Shown here in pieces: positions 1 through 8,060 of a stretch of 35,184 nucleotides of DNA. The notes under the pieces are model-generated. The model did no database searches, was not told the DNA's origin, and saw nothing but the letters and a program-made list of their open reading frames with translations. Made by a program: the position numbers and the translations under genes. The stretch is from assembly GCA_003427395.1 (NCBI GenBank), contig BFEA01000079.1:3189555-3224738 (forward strand). The letters run 5' to 3'. This DNA is from Chara braunii. Taxonomy: Eukaryota > Streptophyta > Charophyceae > Charales > Characeae. The stretch's first letter is position 1; each line of letters opens with the position of its first letter.

Positions 1-585
1 AAAAAAAAAAAAAAAAACAGAACCGCCAGATGGCGGACGTCGAAGTGAAAGGGCGTATGCCCAGATGAGAAAGGTGCAGCCCGTTTTCATAGGGCAGCAG
101 AGCTGTAGTTCCATTAGCAAAGAGTATAAGATTGAATGACTGAGTTTGAACGTGTTTGAGGGCAAGAGCAGGAAATCGAGACAGAACTGATTTTTTATAT
201 TTCTGCATGAAAGATAAGCCAGATTCAGGATTTTTATCCTATCCCCTTTGCTAGTGTGGCCACGGCCCAGGTAAGTTGCTGTTTTTCTTTTTAGTTTTTA
301 GATTTGTTTCCTTAGATTTTTTTTTTTTATTCTTTTAGAAGTTTTCTTTTTAGATTCCCACCCCCCTCCTCTGCTGTACCTCCCATTGTGGCTGCGCCCG
401 TCCGTTGTGACAGGCAGCAGCCACTCGAGGTGGCACCCAACATGGCACCTAAATCGAGCCAGGTTCGGGCACTTTGTGGGGAGAAGACCCTGTTGAGCTT
501 GGCACCAGTGGGGTGACCCATGGGAGGGGTGACTTCTTGTTTTCAAGAGAAACGAGCTGCCCTGATTCAGAGAAACAAAACAAAA
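1..585. other. No gene seen; 5' flank with homopolymer tracts
   Basis: The window opens with a 17-base A run, probably a clipped sequence end. T-rich tracts follow near 255-345 and a short C run near 360. The open frames here are short, overlap on both strands and show no recognisable domain or composition bias, so none is annotated. Confidence 0.5.
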
Positions 586-653
586 CAAAAACAAAAAAAA
601 AAAAGAAAAAAAAAAAGGAAGAAGTTGGGAAAAAAAAAAAAAAAAAAAAAAAA
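586..653 (+). repeat. A-rich tract
   Basis: Almost uninterrupted A with a short AGGAAGAAGTTGGG interruption. It could be a retroposed poly-A tail of whatever lies to its left or a simple A-rich expansion. No target-site duplication was identified around it. Confidence 0.8.
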
Positions 654-697
654 CGGCCGTTAAGGCAGGGACCTCAGACCCGACGCAAGTTAAGACC

Positions 698-905
698 CGT
701 CGCCTGAACTTGGTTCCCCTAGAGGAACATCAAGTTTCCTGGCCCTCGATCGAGATTCTGATCAAGGGCCAGGCTCTATTCCGGGATTTGGTTGGGGGCA
801 AAGTAGCTGCCCTCAGCCTTCAGCCAACTATAAAAGCAAGCCTGCCACCCAGCAGCCTCACACTTGTGGCAATGCTGCTGGGGCATTCTACTTAAGTAGA
901 TGCTG
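698..905 (+). promoter_or_regulatory. TATA-type promoter repeat, copy P1
   Basis: A TATAAAAG box at 829-836 sits in a segment that recurs inverted at 22850-23055. Both copies share the hairpin AACTTG-GTTCC / GGAAC-CAAGTT (here 707-736), a GGGGGCAAAG block, CTTCAGCCA just before the TATA box, and CTGCTG-rich sequence after it. A nested hairpin (CCCAGCAG / CTGCTGGG, about 848-884) begins about 20 nt after the TATA box, where transcripts would be expected to start. This could be an LTR U3/R region or a solo LTR. TG/CA ends were not found, so LTR identity is inference. Confidence 0.6.
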
Positions 906-924
906 GATGGCTGGCTGCTGGTGT

Positions 925-1640
925 GATGAGGCGAAGTGCTGGAGGTCTGCGGAAGCACTTGGAGGAAGGAGGAGGCAGCCATAGCTAGAGGCTGGGAGGT
1001 TCTTGCCCCACCTCTTGTGCTGTGCTGCAGGTTGTGGGGGAGCCATATCCGGGAGGCTGCCGCTGGATTGGGTGGTGCGGCGGAAGCGCTGCCGAAATTG
1101 TACGGCGACAGCGCTGGTTCTCCTGGTGGGACGGCGAAAGCGCTGCCGAATTCTTGGGGCGGCAGCGCTAGTCTTTTTGGCGATGCGGCGGAAGCGCTGC
1201 CGAAATTGTGCGGCGGCAGCGCTGGTTCTCCTGGTGGGACGGCGGAAGCGCTGCCGAATTCTTGGGACGACNGATGAGGCGAAGTGCTGGAGGTCTGCGG
1301 AAGCACTTGGAGGAAGGAGGAGGCAGCCATAGCTAGAGGCTGGGAGGTTCTTGCCCCACCTCTTGTGATGTGTTGCAGGTTGTGGGGGAGCCATATCCGG
1401 GAGGCTGCCGCTGGATTGGGTGGTGCGGCGGAAGCGCTGCCGAAATTGTGCGGCGGCAGCGCTGGTTCTCCTGGTGGGATGGCGGAAATGCTGCCGAATT
1501 CTTGGGGCGACAGTGCTAGTCTTTTTGGCGATGCGGCGGAAGCGCTGCCGAAATTGTGCGGCGACAGCGCTGGTTCTCCTGGTGGGACGGCGGAAGCGCT
1601 GCCGAATTCTTGGGACGGCAGCGCTAGTCTTCTTGGTGAT
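925..1640 (+). repeat. Tandem segmental duplication, 348-bp offset
   Basis: The sequence beginning GATGAGGCGAAGTGCTGG at 925 begins again at 1273 and matches almost base for base: AGCCATAGCTAGAGG, TTCTTGCCCC and GGAGCCATATCCGGGAGG all recur 348 bases later. The junction at 1272 carries an ambiguous base. The unit contains a leader and the start of the 54-bp hairpin array. The offset is a multiple of three, so an open frame runs through both copies, but the repeats explain that frame without coding. Confidence 0.9.
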
Positions 1641-1720
1641 ACGGCGGAAGCGCTGCCGAAATTATGCGGCGGCAACGCGGATTCTCTTGGCGGTACGGCG
1701 AGGGTGCTACCAGATTTTGT
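1081..1720 (+). repeat. 54-bp tandem repeat array with one hairpin per unit
   Basis: Units start at 1081, 1135, 1189 and 1243, and again at 1429, 1483, 1537, 1591, 1645 and 1699, exactly 54 bases apart. Most contain AGCGCTGCCG, a roughly 11-nt spacer, then CGGCAGCGCT, giving a 10-bp stem (for example 1433-1442 with 1454-1463). Alternate units carry AAATTGT or AATTCTTGG in the loop. Read as protein, each unit gives 18 residues (AEALPKLCGGSAGSPGGT-like) in one frame, but other frames are open too. It lies about 250 bases downstream of the TATA box at 829. A related GCGCTGCCG array lies inverted at 22430-22620. Confidence 0.85.
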
Positions 1721-2674
1721 GGCAACAGTATTTTGCACAAGACTGCGAAAAGGGGGGTTGGACATTGCCGCAGGGACGGTACCGCCGAGGTGGAAGTGCG
1801 CCTTGGGATAGGAAGAGTGTGGTGATCATTTTGTTGAGGACGTTGCGGCATGTGGCACTTGAGGGAATGGTCAAGGCCGTAGTTATTTTTTTAGCGGCAC
1901 GCTGAACGAGCTGGGATTGGATCCAGGACCACCAAGTATTGCGGCAGGCAGGTGATAACCTGACTTGGTACTTGGTGGGTTGAGTTGGCGCTGTTCTTAG
2001 TGAGAGTTGTGACATTGAGGCTGTGGGATTTAAGAGTGGGATACTCTCCTCATCGGCGAGCCCACTTTTGTCTTGGTGAGCAGCGCCTAAGTCAGTGTTG
2101 GTGCCTGAAGGAAGGTGCGGCTCATCTTTGTGAGCAGCAAAACTTTTCTTGAGAAAATACTTGGCTTTCTTGAGTGAGCCTTCATAAAATTCACTCAAGG
2201 TCAGTGTGACTCAGCTCCTCTGCACACCCGCGTGAACCCACACATTGCATGACCTTGCTTTGAATTCAGGGGNAAANGTAGAGCAAGAGTGTGACATCAT
2301 GCGTGTGAAGAAAGGGCTGACTTGTTTGGGGGATGGATGAATCNCTGGATTGTTTCTTTTCCTGATTGTGNAGGTAGGTTGGGAGGTGCATGTGAGAAGG
2401 AATCAACATTGCTTGCTCAAGATAATAATGGGGNTGCTTACCTTTCTCCGACGCGACCCGAATGCATGTGAAAGAAAAGAGGAAAACCAAAAATAATANT
2501 AATAAAANAGTGAANAGGCGGGTGCCGAAAGAACGAANGCCGTGGGAAAATNAAAAGAAGAGAAGACAAGGGAACACCTTAGTATCTTCCCAAGGACTTC
2601 CCCATTCTATCCCGAANNACCATNATCCTTCTATGCCCGTCCAAAATATCTTANTTCTTTCTCTTCTCGATTCG
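1721..2674. other. No gene seen; one perfect hairpin
   Basis: No recognisable coding sequence. A perfect 9-bp inverted repeat, CTTGAGTGA / TCACTCAAG, lies at 2169-2177 and 2191-2199 with a 13-nt loop. Scattered ambiguous bases begin at about 2272 and continue to about 4413, marking the start of the R1/ORF block. Confidence 0.4.
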
Positions 2675-2945
2675 TCTAAGTCGACCNTTNGCCGGGAAGG
2701 CATAGAGTGGTCGTCTGCACCTAGGGTCTANGCTTCTTCTCTCTAGGAGGCATCTNAGGCGGGGGTTNGTTGCCTTAGNGGCCGGCCCTGTNATCGACTC
2801 GNAGCGGACCGCTTTGGCGGGGGGATACCATGCTGTTGCGNAGNAGCCAGCCCAACCTCTGAGTCCTGAANAATNTGTTCGGGCGAGGGGGANGGGTATT
2901 CCAAACCACTTCCTAGAGAGTAGGGTNTCTTGAAGCTAGGGGCAG
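2675..2945 (+). repeat. Dispersed repeat R1, copy 1
   Basis: This segment matches the reverse complement of 21330-21577. Shared stretches include CTAGGAGGCATCT, AGGCGGGGGTT, GGCCGGCCCT, GGGGGATACCATGCTGTTG and GAGGGG-GGGTAT. Ambiguous bases in this copy correspond to ordinary bases in the other. R1 sits upstream of the two ORFs here and upstream, in the same relative orientation, of the RPB2-like fragment in both places. It may be the 5' terminal or promoter region of the shared element. Confidence 0.75.
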
Positions 2946-3211
2946 TNGCCTCCTCGTGCTTTCAGAGAAAGGGGAGGCTGAATCTAGTACCCGGCTGGGT
3001 GGCNGCTTTAGGAGCCACCTACGTGTGGGAGGGCNGGCGCCANAAGAAGCCCAGCCCGTGATTCAACTAGTGTTAAAAGAAGTGCAAATAGGCACTACTT
3101 TCGNGGACGGACCGTGACACAAGAATCACGGCCCGAAAAGAGGAGTAAAGATTGAACATGGAAATGAGTATATCTGAGTTATTTTGACAAAGTTACCGCT
3201 TTGTCGTCCAG

Positions 3212-3715
3212 ATGCTTGCGGAGACAGTGATTCTCCGATTGTTCAGCACACGCGAGGAGGCGGNTAATTGGTTAGCGGTGCCGACACGATCCCGCNCCGC
3301 CATGACACGGAAAGGAAGGCTGGTGTACAACCCTCTANAGGTTTACTCGGAACGGGACGTGCCACGATTCTGGGAAGGGAGCGCGAGGAAACCACCGCGG
3401 AGTTATATTTTCTTGGTCCTGCCAGNCCAACATACTGTACGATATGACTTTGCGCCTCCTAATCGATCACGAGATTACGGAGACATGAACTTAGTTGTGG
3501 TTCACGAGGACTGTCCAAAAGTAGAGAACATTCCTGAGGTTAGAGGGATGTTCCTCTATATTGTACTCCATTTGAATGATTTGCAAGGTCCGTTCGGCTC
3601 CCTTCATCATGTGAGACGGGTCCGAGCGAATAGATTTAATATCATTCGCTCGGAACGTTTCGANGTCACNGCGTTTTATGACGAGGCTTGTGAAATTTAC
3701 GAGCGCCTCTTCTAA
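3212..3715 (+). CDS. ORF1, protein of unknown function (167 aa)
   Basis: An uninterrupted frame in a region where random frames are short. It starts at an ATG directly preceded by CAG (TCGTCCAG|ATG) and ends EACEIYERLF-stop. I do not recognise the protein. It is mixed alpha/beta in character, with hydrophobic strand-like segments (SYIFLVLP, MNLVVVHEDC, MFLYIVLHLNDL) and many Arg/Asp residues. No signal peptide or membrane helix is apparent. A few ambiguous bases give undetermined residues. ORF2 begins 23 bases after its stop in a different frame. The next feature downstream is an RPB2-like remnant, so it may be an accessory gene of a mobile or viral-type element, or the first part of a spliced gene. 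Confidence 0.55.
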   Translation: MLAETVILRLFSTREEAXNWLAVPTRSRXAMTRKGRLVYNPLXVYSERDVPRFWEGSARKPPRSYIFLVLPXQHTVRYDFAPPNRSRDYGDMNLVVVHEDCPKVENIPEVRGMFLYIVLHLNDLQGPFGSLHHVRRVRANRFNIIRSERFXVXAFYDEACEIYERLF

Positions 3716-3738
3716 CAGGTGGCTTCTTCGGTNTGCAG

Positions 3739-4290
3739 ATGCCTAGNGGACGGCGGGACTTCACGCAGGCCAGATATCTACTNATTCGCGACACTACGGA
3801 CGAGGAGCTGATCCGGCGAGTGGANNGACTATTACTGNCTCGAGATGGAGTGNCCACACGTTGGGTTGGTTTCATTGGCCTGCTCAGTGATGGGCNGGGA
3901 TTTTTCCCTAACTCNCGCGCAGATGTTCGTGCCAATNTGGCCCGACTTCCGGACGAAGTTCATGGATACACCTTGTACTTCCATCGNGCAAGCGACCTCC
4001 AATGCCTTTCTNGGGTCATTGTGAGCGTCAAAATTACCCTATCCNGGGAGCGCTACGNCATNATCCGGATTAAAGAAACCACTACCANGCACCTGTTTCN
4101 GATGCGCCAACCNTTCCGTGCCATAGTTTGGAGGCTCGCCTCACGGNTGGTTTCTCTCTANGATANGNGNAAGGTCCGAGTTATGCGAGGCGNACGNGTC
4201 TCCACCTTGACTTTTGACGACGAGGAGCTTACGCGACTCGACCGGATAGAGGTAGAGGCCCGTGAGGGCCGACAGGTTTATCCTGGCTGA
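3739..4290 (+). CDS. ORF2, protein of unknown function (183 aa)
   Basis: Long frame immediately after ORF1, shifted in register. Its ATG is again directly preceded by CAG after a pyrimidine-rich stretch (TTCTTCGGTNTGCAG|ATG). Recognisable stretches are RDFTQARYL, RDTTDEELIRRV, TRWVGFIGLLSDG, PDEVHGYTLYFH, VIVSVKITLS and the C-terminal TFDDEELTRLDRIEVEAREGR. I cannot assign it to a family. Acidic DDEEL- or TDEEL-like turns occur near both ends. About a dozen ambiguous bases lie inside, one in a TAN codon near 4162, so the frame could be broken in some copies. With ORF1 it forms a two-gene cassette, or two exons separated by a very short gap (3716-3738). Confidence 0.5.
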   Translation: MPXGRRDFTQARYLXIRDTTDEELIRRVXXLLLXRDGVXTRWVGFIGLLSDGXGFFPNXRADVRANXARLPDEVHGYTLYFHXASDLQCLSXVIVSVKITLSXERYXXIRIKETTTXHLFXMRQXFRAIVWRLASRXVSLXDXXKVRVMRGXXVSTLTFDDEELTRLDRIEVEAREGRQVYPG

Positions 4291-4427
4291 GCGCACNCTC
4301 TCGAGTCANGTGCAGTGGTAAGTGGTTCTTTTGTAGGGCCACATCTACGTGACTCTACAANGGTAATAATAANAAAAAAAAANAACAATCTTGCGTAGGT
4401 AGGCCAACCAGANGGATAGTATCTGGA

Positions 4428-4910
4428 TTACCCCGATGATGGCACTATCATNCTTATGCATTGAGGGGTAATCGAACGCTGAAAAATGAGCCGAGCAAAA
4501 TATAAACCGAACACCTGAGAAGGTGTCGAGAAAAAGGGCGAGGGCGAAGTATCAGGAGATGAAACATCTCCATGCCAAGTATGTGGTGTTGGGGATGGAT
4601 ACTTCGGCATTCGTGGAACAGAGAGAGTAATTATTGCCTAGGAGGACGAATCGACCGACAGAATTGTCAGTCGCTCCCCGGAATAGATGTATGCGGTACG
4701 ACAATATGGTCGAACCGGGAGTTCAAACACCGACCAGGAGCCAGATCACTTGTTGATCTGCATGGTACCAGCGGTATTTACTTATATGAGTTGTGCGTGA
4801 CGGATCTTCCGTCCTCGGACGGCAGTAGCATTGTCTCTCCGGTCATGCAAGCAGGAAATGATAACCTTGGCAGGTCGCCTCGTCAAATCGGAATGTTGTT
4901 TATGAGTATG
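4428..4910 (+). pseudogene. RNA polymerase second-largest-subunit-like (RPB2-like) fragment, copy 1
   Basis: In one frame the text DGYFGIRGTERVIIA, stop, EDESTDRI lies at about 4599-4665. It matches the universally recognisable GGYFI-x-G-x-E-K/R-V-I-I-x-Q-E segment of eukaryotic-type RNA polymerase beta-like subunits (RPB2/RPC2 class). The equivalent Gln codon is a TAG here, and further stops and frame changes follow, so it is not functional. A second copy on the minus strand at 20760-21200 aligns along its length (ACCTGAG-AAG upstream, GATCACTTGT-GAT and CTTGGCA-CGC-TC-TCAA downstream). The source could be a nuclear polymerase gene, a giant-virus-type gene or a linear-plasmid-type gene; this sequence does not decide. 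Confidence 0.55.
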
Positions 4911-4967
4911 AGATTATAACGGGACTAGGATTATACATTGGATTTCATGTTTGGTCGAGGCCGTCCT

Positions 4968-5450
4968 AGTCGACCGATGTTTGTTCGTACCGAGGAGATC
5001 AGCGCCCTCGGGAACGGACGACGTTCGGGTCCACTTGGCGTTAACCAAGCGTACCTATACTCCAGCGAGCGAGCAAACGCTCTCGGCTGACCTACCTTTG
5101 CAATTGCATGTAAAAACTTTCGCACATGGGTCGGTAGTTCGGCGGGGATACGCCCCTAAGGGTGGTGACAGCCCCTTAGGGAAGGTAAGATGCGCCCCGC
5201 GAGAACCTATCATGTCGTAGGGGACCGTGGGATGTACAGCTAGCGCACCCGGCTAGAGCGGCGAAGAGACAATGCAATTGCGTCCGTCTCGGCGGTTCGT
5301 GGGATTATTTATGCATCGTCCTGAGTTGTCTCTCAATTTTGTTTTGTTATAACTCCTTTGTGACATAGCCGGGAGGACCCTCGCTCACGTTGGGGCCGAT
5401 GCGCTCGACAGCGGGCGCTCGGGCTTCATTCTCGGTTATTATTCCGCCGT
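4968..5450 (+). repeat. Dispersed promoter-like repeat T, copy 1
   Basis: Starts CGTCCTAGTCGACCGATG and matches the minus strand of 12520-11810 over more than 400 bases: GTCCACTTGGCGTT, CTCGGCTGACCTACCT, GCAATTGCAT, GGGGATACGCCCCTAAGGGTGG, GACAGCCCCTTAGGGAAGG, GGCCGGGAGGAC-CTCGCTC. The first part also matches minus 20403-20341. Hairpin CCGAGG, AGATCAGCGC, CCTCGG is at 4990-5011. The TATA box of the second copy is degraded here to TGTAAAAA near 5108. It directly follows the RPB2-like fragment. Confidence 0.8.
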
Positions 5451-5579
5451 CCCCTTGATTACCTCACCCCCCACCAACTTGAACACCTTCCCCCATTACC
5501 TCTCAGCTGGCATCCCTTTCCACCTTCCCTATTCTATCAACTTTACTCCTCCCGATTCGTCGCCACAGTCTTCCCGCAT
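5451..5579. other. Pyrimidine-rich spacer, no feature
   Basis: C/T-rich sequence after repeat T, with no recognisable motif. Confidence 0.4.
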
Positions 5580-5885
5580 TTAACCACCCGATCTCTTGTA
5601 ACTTCTTTCCATCTTCATACCCTTTCCTTTAGTGTAGTGTGGCGTGATTATAATAATATAGAAGTCTACAGTATAATCACGGGAACTATACCCACGTGCC
5701 ACGATCACGAAGATTTTCGCGCCGCCATCCCCCGCACCCTTTGCAACCTTTATCTTGACTACTTGGCCTTGCTTCCGCATCAGGATCGTCGCTTCCTCCA
5801 CAGTCATCGCACCATCCACTACACTCGGTTTCCCACCGGAGATCGGGAACTGGAACGCTTCCTGCCCCCTCTTCCGCAAGCCCAC
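5580..5885 (-). CDS. Uncertain ORF, unknown (101 aa)
   Basis: The minus-strand frame reads as plausible protein (GKPSVVDGAMTVEEATILMRKQ, then VVKIKVAKGAGDGGAKIFVIVARG) before degenerating. The opposite strand is also open at 5637-5936 (HDHEDFRAAIPRTLCNLYLDYLALLPHQ), so which strand codes, if either, is unresolved. The C-terminal part overlaps a perfect 10-bp inverted repeat CGTGATTATA / TATAATCACG (5643-5652, 5672-5681), possibly a short insertion that disrupted the original frame. No family recognised. Confidence 0.25.
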   Translation of the reverse strand: MGLRKRGQEAFQFPISGGKPSVVDGAMTVEEATILMRKQGQVVKIKVAKGAGDGGAKIFVIVARGYSSRDYTVDFYIIIITPHYTKGKGMKMERSYKRSGG

Positions 5886-5939
5886 CCTCCTCCTACTCCT
5901 CCTCTCATAAGTCTACCCTTCCCTCGTAACCCATAGATC

Positions 5940-7709
5940 ATGAGCAGAACTTACACGTGCCATATGGATGACAACCACACTCTTATCATACTGTAATTGA
6001 CATGTGTAAGTTTGACATCGCATGCTGCTGCATCTGTCTCTCTCCAGCAAGATCGTTGGAAATTGTGTGTGCAAGCGGGAGCTTGCATAATATTGGAACC
6101 CCCTGGTAGTCACATAATGTGACAATCTCTTTTCAGGATGAGCGCCATCTTTTGCACAATGGTACTTTGGGGGTTGGTGGGCGGTGAAAAAAAAAAGGTC
6201 GGACTCAATTGCACCAATGCCTTTGTTATTTCGAAAAAACTTGGTCCACGGCGCTTGGTGGGACGTTGTCGCACTTTTTCTAGTCGGGCCACTTCAGGCG
6301 ACCAGAAAGCCAACAAGCTGTCACGCAAGATTTTGATATCGGTTGCAATAAATAAATAAATTAAATAAGGCAAATCCCGTCCTGTTGTGTACGTCCGGCT
6401 TCGAGCGAGACCCTTCAATTGCGGTCTTCGTCAGTCCCCAGTCTTAGGAATCTTCTATTTCGATTCGGAACAACAAAGATTATGCAATTATTCATTATAA
6501 ATTATGGTTTGCCATACATATGTAAATTTCACCAATTTACTAATGTTGAGAACGGTGATAAGATCATTAGATAATACAATCATCAAACAGAATGAAAGCA
6601 AGTGAAGCAGGACCGACAAACTTGAGCAATGACAAGGATAAATGAGGGAGGAATAAGAACTCATGATAATCTCAGAAAAATACAGATGAGAGGGACATGA
6701 CCAACACTCATCAAGAGTCTTCACTCATTCCTCAAAGTCATATACTCAATCTTTCATTTTGTTGTGCGTTTCCTGTGCCTTGAGTCATGTTCCCGTACTC
6801 CCTCAGATTGTGGTCTCTGGATATAGAGCCACCGCAAGCGTGCAAGCTCGGAAAACTTTTATTCGAGGCCCATGACACGAAAGTCAACCATATCACAAAA
6901 TTCCTCACATAGATTAGGAAGATATGGTTGAAATAAAATACCACGCCTAAGATGTCGGAACTCGGATGGTTCGTTCACTGCCTCCTAGTCAAACTCTACC
7001 GGAGAAATATACCTCTTGGCCAGATTTACCAAGCCACCCCAACAGGAGTCATCTATGAGAGGAAAAGAAACTATAGAGGTATGGGGTAGTTAGTGTAGAG
7101 TTTGGGCCCAAAGCTACAGATCAACTTGGTTTCGATTTCGTCAAGCTCTCTCTCTTTCTCATCAAGGTATCTGGCTGTGAGATCCAGACTTAATCGAAGT
7201 GCTCATGGGCCTCCTCGCCTTTCTTTACACAGAGTCTCAAATCATGAATGGTGTCTGCTGCGAAGCTGACAAGGACAACGAAGATTGACAAATCTCCTAG
7301 CTTAAAGTCAATTGCACTTACATACCGGTACTTGAAAACATTTTAGAAGCAATCCTGTTGAGACTGATCAAAACAGTCTCCTGGATCGAGAATCACTGGA
7401 CTGCACTCATGTGTTGAAGCTAGGTGTTCAAACCAATCTTTGTGTCCTTCGATGAAATTGACCTCTATGTAAATGATGAATGACTGAACGTTGATTGATT
7501 CCGACTGAAATATTCTGGTAACTCTGATGGCTGAATCTCTGCTTAAGTATCAAGTCATTGAAATACTAATCACTTAAGGTCGGAATGCTGAGGGGACTGC
7601 GGACTACAGAGTAGTGTCCTGCTAACTGGGATGCTGGTGCGATCTCCAAGAGAAAAGTCCAGACGTCTTTGCGCTCACTGGAGCCTCGCTCTGGCTTGCT
7701 CCACCTTTT
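5940..7709. other. No recognisable gene
   Basis: Only short frames with frequent stops on both strands (the longest are about 100 codons, near 6110-6418 minus). None shows a domain I recognise. Composition is AT-balanced with a few A runs (6187-6196). It may hold decayed repeats, but no match to another part of the window was seen. Confidence 0.4.
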
Positions 7710-8060
7710 TTAACCACAAGTCGGTACTGTGCAACTTGCCATTCTGATCACAAAAGTAGAATACGTACTCAATGTATCTTCCTTAACTTTTCGGACTGCA
7801 CTCTCTCTCGAAATCAGTTTCTGACACGCCATAATCAAAATAGCCTCAACTTCCCAGTCTTTATGTTTATTCATGATAACCCCGTATTTCATCACTGGGA
7901 TCTCTTCATCCTTCATTGTTCTTTTCCCACACTCCATGATTCCTACGGTGGATAGGGTTGACTGCAAAAACCCGGGTGGGTTCGCACCCTGAGGAAGACT
8001 CAAAGTTGTTGGTGACTGTTGAGGACCACGGGCGTGCTGAACTATTGCCTTCACCACCAA
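7710..8060 (-). CDS. Uncertain ORF, unknown (116 aa)
   Basis: A frame with protein-like charged and hydrophobic alternation (MKDEEIPVMKYGVIMNKH, DWEVEAILIMACQKLISRES). I recognise no family. The overlapping frame at 7906-8166 is less protein-like. There is no clear start context, promoter or partner gene, and stops flank it closely, so it may be a decayed remnant or chance. Confidence 0.2.
   Translation of the reverse strand: MVVKAIVQHARGPQQSPTTLSLPQGANPPGFLQSTLSTVGIMECGKRTMKDEEIPVMKYGVIMNKHKDWEVEAILIMACQKLISRESAVRKVKEDTLSTYSTFVIRMASCTVPTCG

Noticed and set aside
776-1765. Long minus- and plus-strand frames (up to 329 codons) over the 54-bp repeats
   Set aside because: The period is a multiple of three, so any frame without a stop in one unit stays open throughout. 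Several frames on both strands are open, which argues against real coding.
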